A DNA stretch of 28,671 nt from a virus. A model generated the notes under the pieces. It had not been told where the DNA came from and made no database searches. It saw only the letters and a program-made list of their open reading frames with translations. The number at the start of each line of letters is the position of its first letter. The stretch's first letter is position 1. The stretch is from the IMG/VR virus record IMGVR_UViG_3300025815_000006, positions 1 to 28,671 of that record; one strand, written 5' to 3'. A program made the translations under genes and the position numbers. Below, one piece after another: positions 28,005 to 28,671 of this stretch.

Positions 28005-28654
28005 TAGAATATTTTGAACTGTGATAATAAACCTTGTGATATGTCGCTATTTATTTTTTGTTGGTCAAGTCTATCACCTCTGTGTTCATATCGAAAAGCA
28101 ATTTCTTCTAAAACACCTTGCTTTATTTGCAAAGGCACGTCACTAGCGTTATCGCCGTATCCACAAACAAATTGTATCTCAATGCCATCAATTGGCTTAG
28201 TATATGTAGGCCATGAGTTCCCATTTTTTAAACTAATCCGACCTCTATTGGCAAAATCGCCGGAATAACTAGACACGCTGTAATTATCGCTACTAAATGT
28301 AGTAGCATTATCATCCTCGTCATAAGTTTTAAAATGAGTGACACTTTGAAGTGGAGCAAAAGGTAACTCAATATATTTTTTCATTACAAAACTACCTATA
28401 TGCCCTTGTACTATACCATTCCACCATACGTTATCTAAGTTGTTATCGTAGTAATTGTCAAAGAATATTTTATATGTCTGTGTTATGAATGCTCTGCTTG
28501 TGTAATTTTCAGCGCATTTAGTACATAACTTAATTAAATTCGTTATATAAGTGTCGTCCAATGAAGAATCGACTCTCAAGTGTGTTTTCGCCTCTGCCAC
28601 AGTTAAAATATCATTTGCAGGGGCTGTAACTAAAGATAAGTTCTGATTTATCAT
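28004..28654 (-). CDS. Head-tail connector (HK97 gp6-like adaptor)
   Basis: A 216-residue connector of the HK97 gp6 / SPP1 gp15 type that forms a ring below the portal. LTVAEAKTHLRVDSSLDDTY then ITNLIKLCTKCAENYTSRAF is the diagnostic N-terminal helix pair. The middle has KYIELPFAPLQSVTHFKTYD and GIEIQFVCGYGDNASDVPLQ, then IKQGVLEEIAFRYEHRGD, all conserved in the family. The first 110 bases of its gene are also present at positions 1-110 because of the circular overlap. It is coupled by ATGA to the 107-361 gene. Confidence 0.93.
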   Translation of the reverse strand: MINQNLSLVTAPANDILTVAEAKTHLRVDSSLDDTYITNLIKLCTKCAENYTSRAFITQTYKIFFDNYYDNNLDNVWWNGIVQGHIGSFVMKKYIELPFAPLQSVTHFKTYDEDDNATTFSSDNYSVSSYSGDFANRGRISLKNGNSWPTYTKPIDGIEIQFVCGYGDNASDVPLQIKQGVLEEIAFRYEHRGDRLDQQKINSDISQGLLSQFKIF

Positions 28655-28671
28655 TTAGAACGTGGCCTTCC
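28545..28671. repeat. Right copy of 127-bp terminal redundancy
   Basis: Exact second copy of bases 1-127; see the left copy. Removing one copy gives the 28,544-bp circle. The duplicated segment is the 5' end of the connector gene and the last codons of the small basic gene, so no extra gene content is created. Confidence 0.95.

Overview
The window is a complete circular genome of a small tailed phage (siphovirus with HK97-type head genes). The first 127 bases are repeated exactly as the last 127, so the unique circle is 28,544 bp. The DNA is strongly AT-rich and uses the standard bacterial code (TGG for Trp, TGA only as a stop). The host is probably a low-GC Gram-negative bacterium: the endolysin is a T5-like M15 peptidase, the tail-tip genes follow the order seen in gene-transfer-agent-like tails of Pseudomonadota, and one early gene encodes an exported protein that looks like a small outer-membrane barrel. 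The host genus cannot be read from the sequence. No integrase, partition gene, tRNA, transposase or CRISPR array was found.
Layout. (1) A single leftward late operon runs from 6800 through the contig junction to 16533: small and large terminase, portal, Mu F-like protein, protease, major capsid protein, decoration-like protein, a small basic protein, head-tail connectors, tail completion, tail tube, frameshifted tail chaperones, tape measure, distal tail, hub, NlpC/P60-like protein, tail-tip protein, fibre, endolysin and three small lysis candidates. (2) A short rightward operon (7009-8187) has three small unknown or HTH proteins and the exported barrel-like protein. (3) A leftward early operon (10615-8154) has an AlpA-like HTH protein, a lambda O-like initiator containing the replication origin, a putative helicase loader and a chain of tiny coupled genes. 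(4) A rightward early operon (10760-16424) has an ERF annealing protein, YqaJ exonuclease, SSB, a PD-(D/E)XK nuclease, dimeric dUTPase, a tandem-HTH regulator and two large leucine-rich-repeat (LRR) proteins.
Control. The late promoter sits inside a perfect 9-bp inverted repeat. A second inverted repeat overlaps the -10 of the facing rightward operon. The early region reuses one promoter-leader cassette (TTGACA-like, 17 bp, TAAATT, then AAAACAAGGGAG). The origin is built like that of phage lambda: 11-bp iterons, then an AT-rich tract with a perfect inverted repeat, all inside the initiator gene.
Most unusual content. Two paralogous early genes encode uninterrupted arrays of an 18-residue LRR with a fixed scaffold and a few variable positions. 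Their 54-bp units show fresh one- and two-unit duplications, and they lie beside the phage's own recombination genes.
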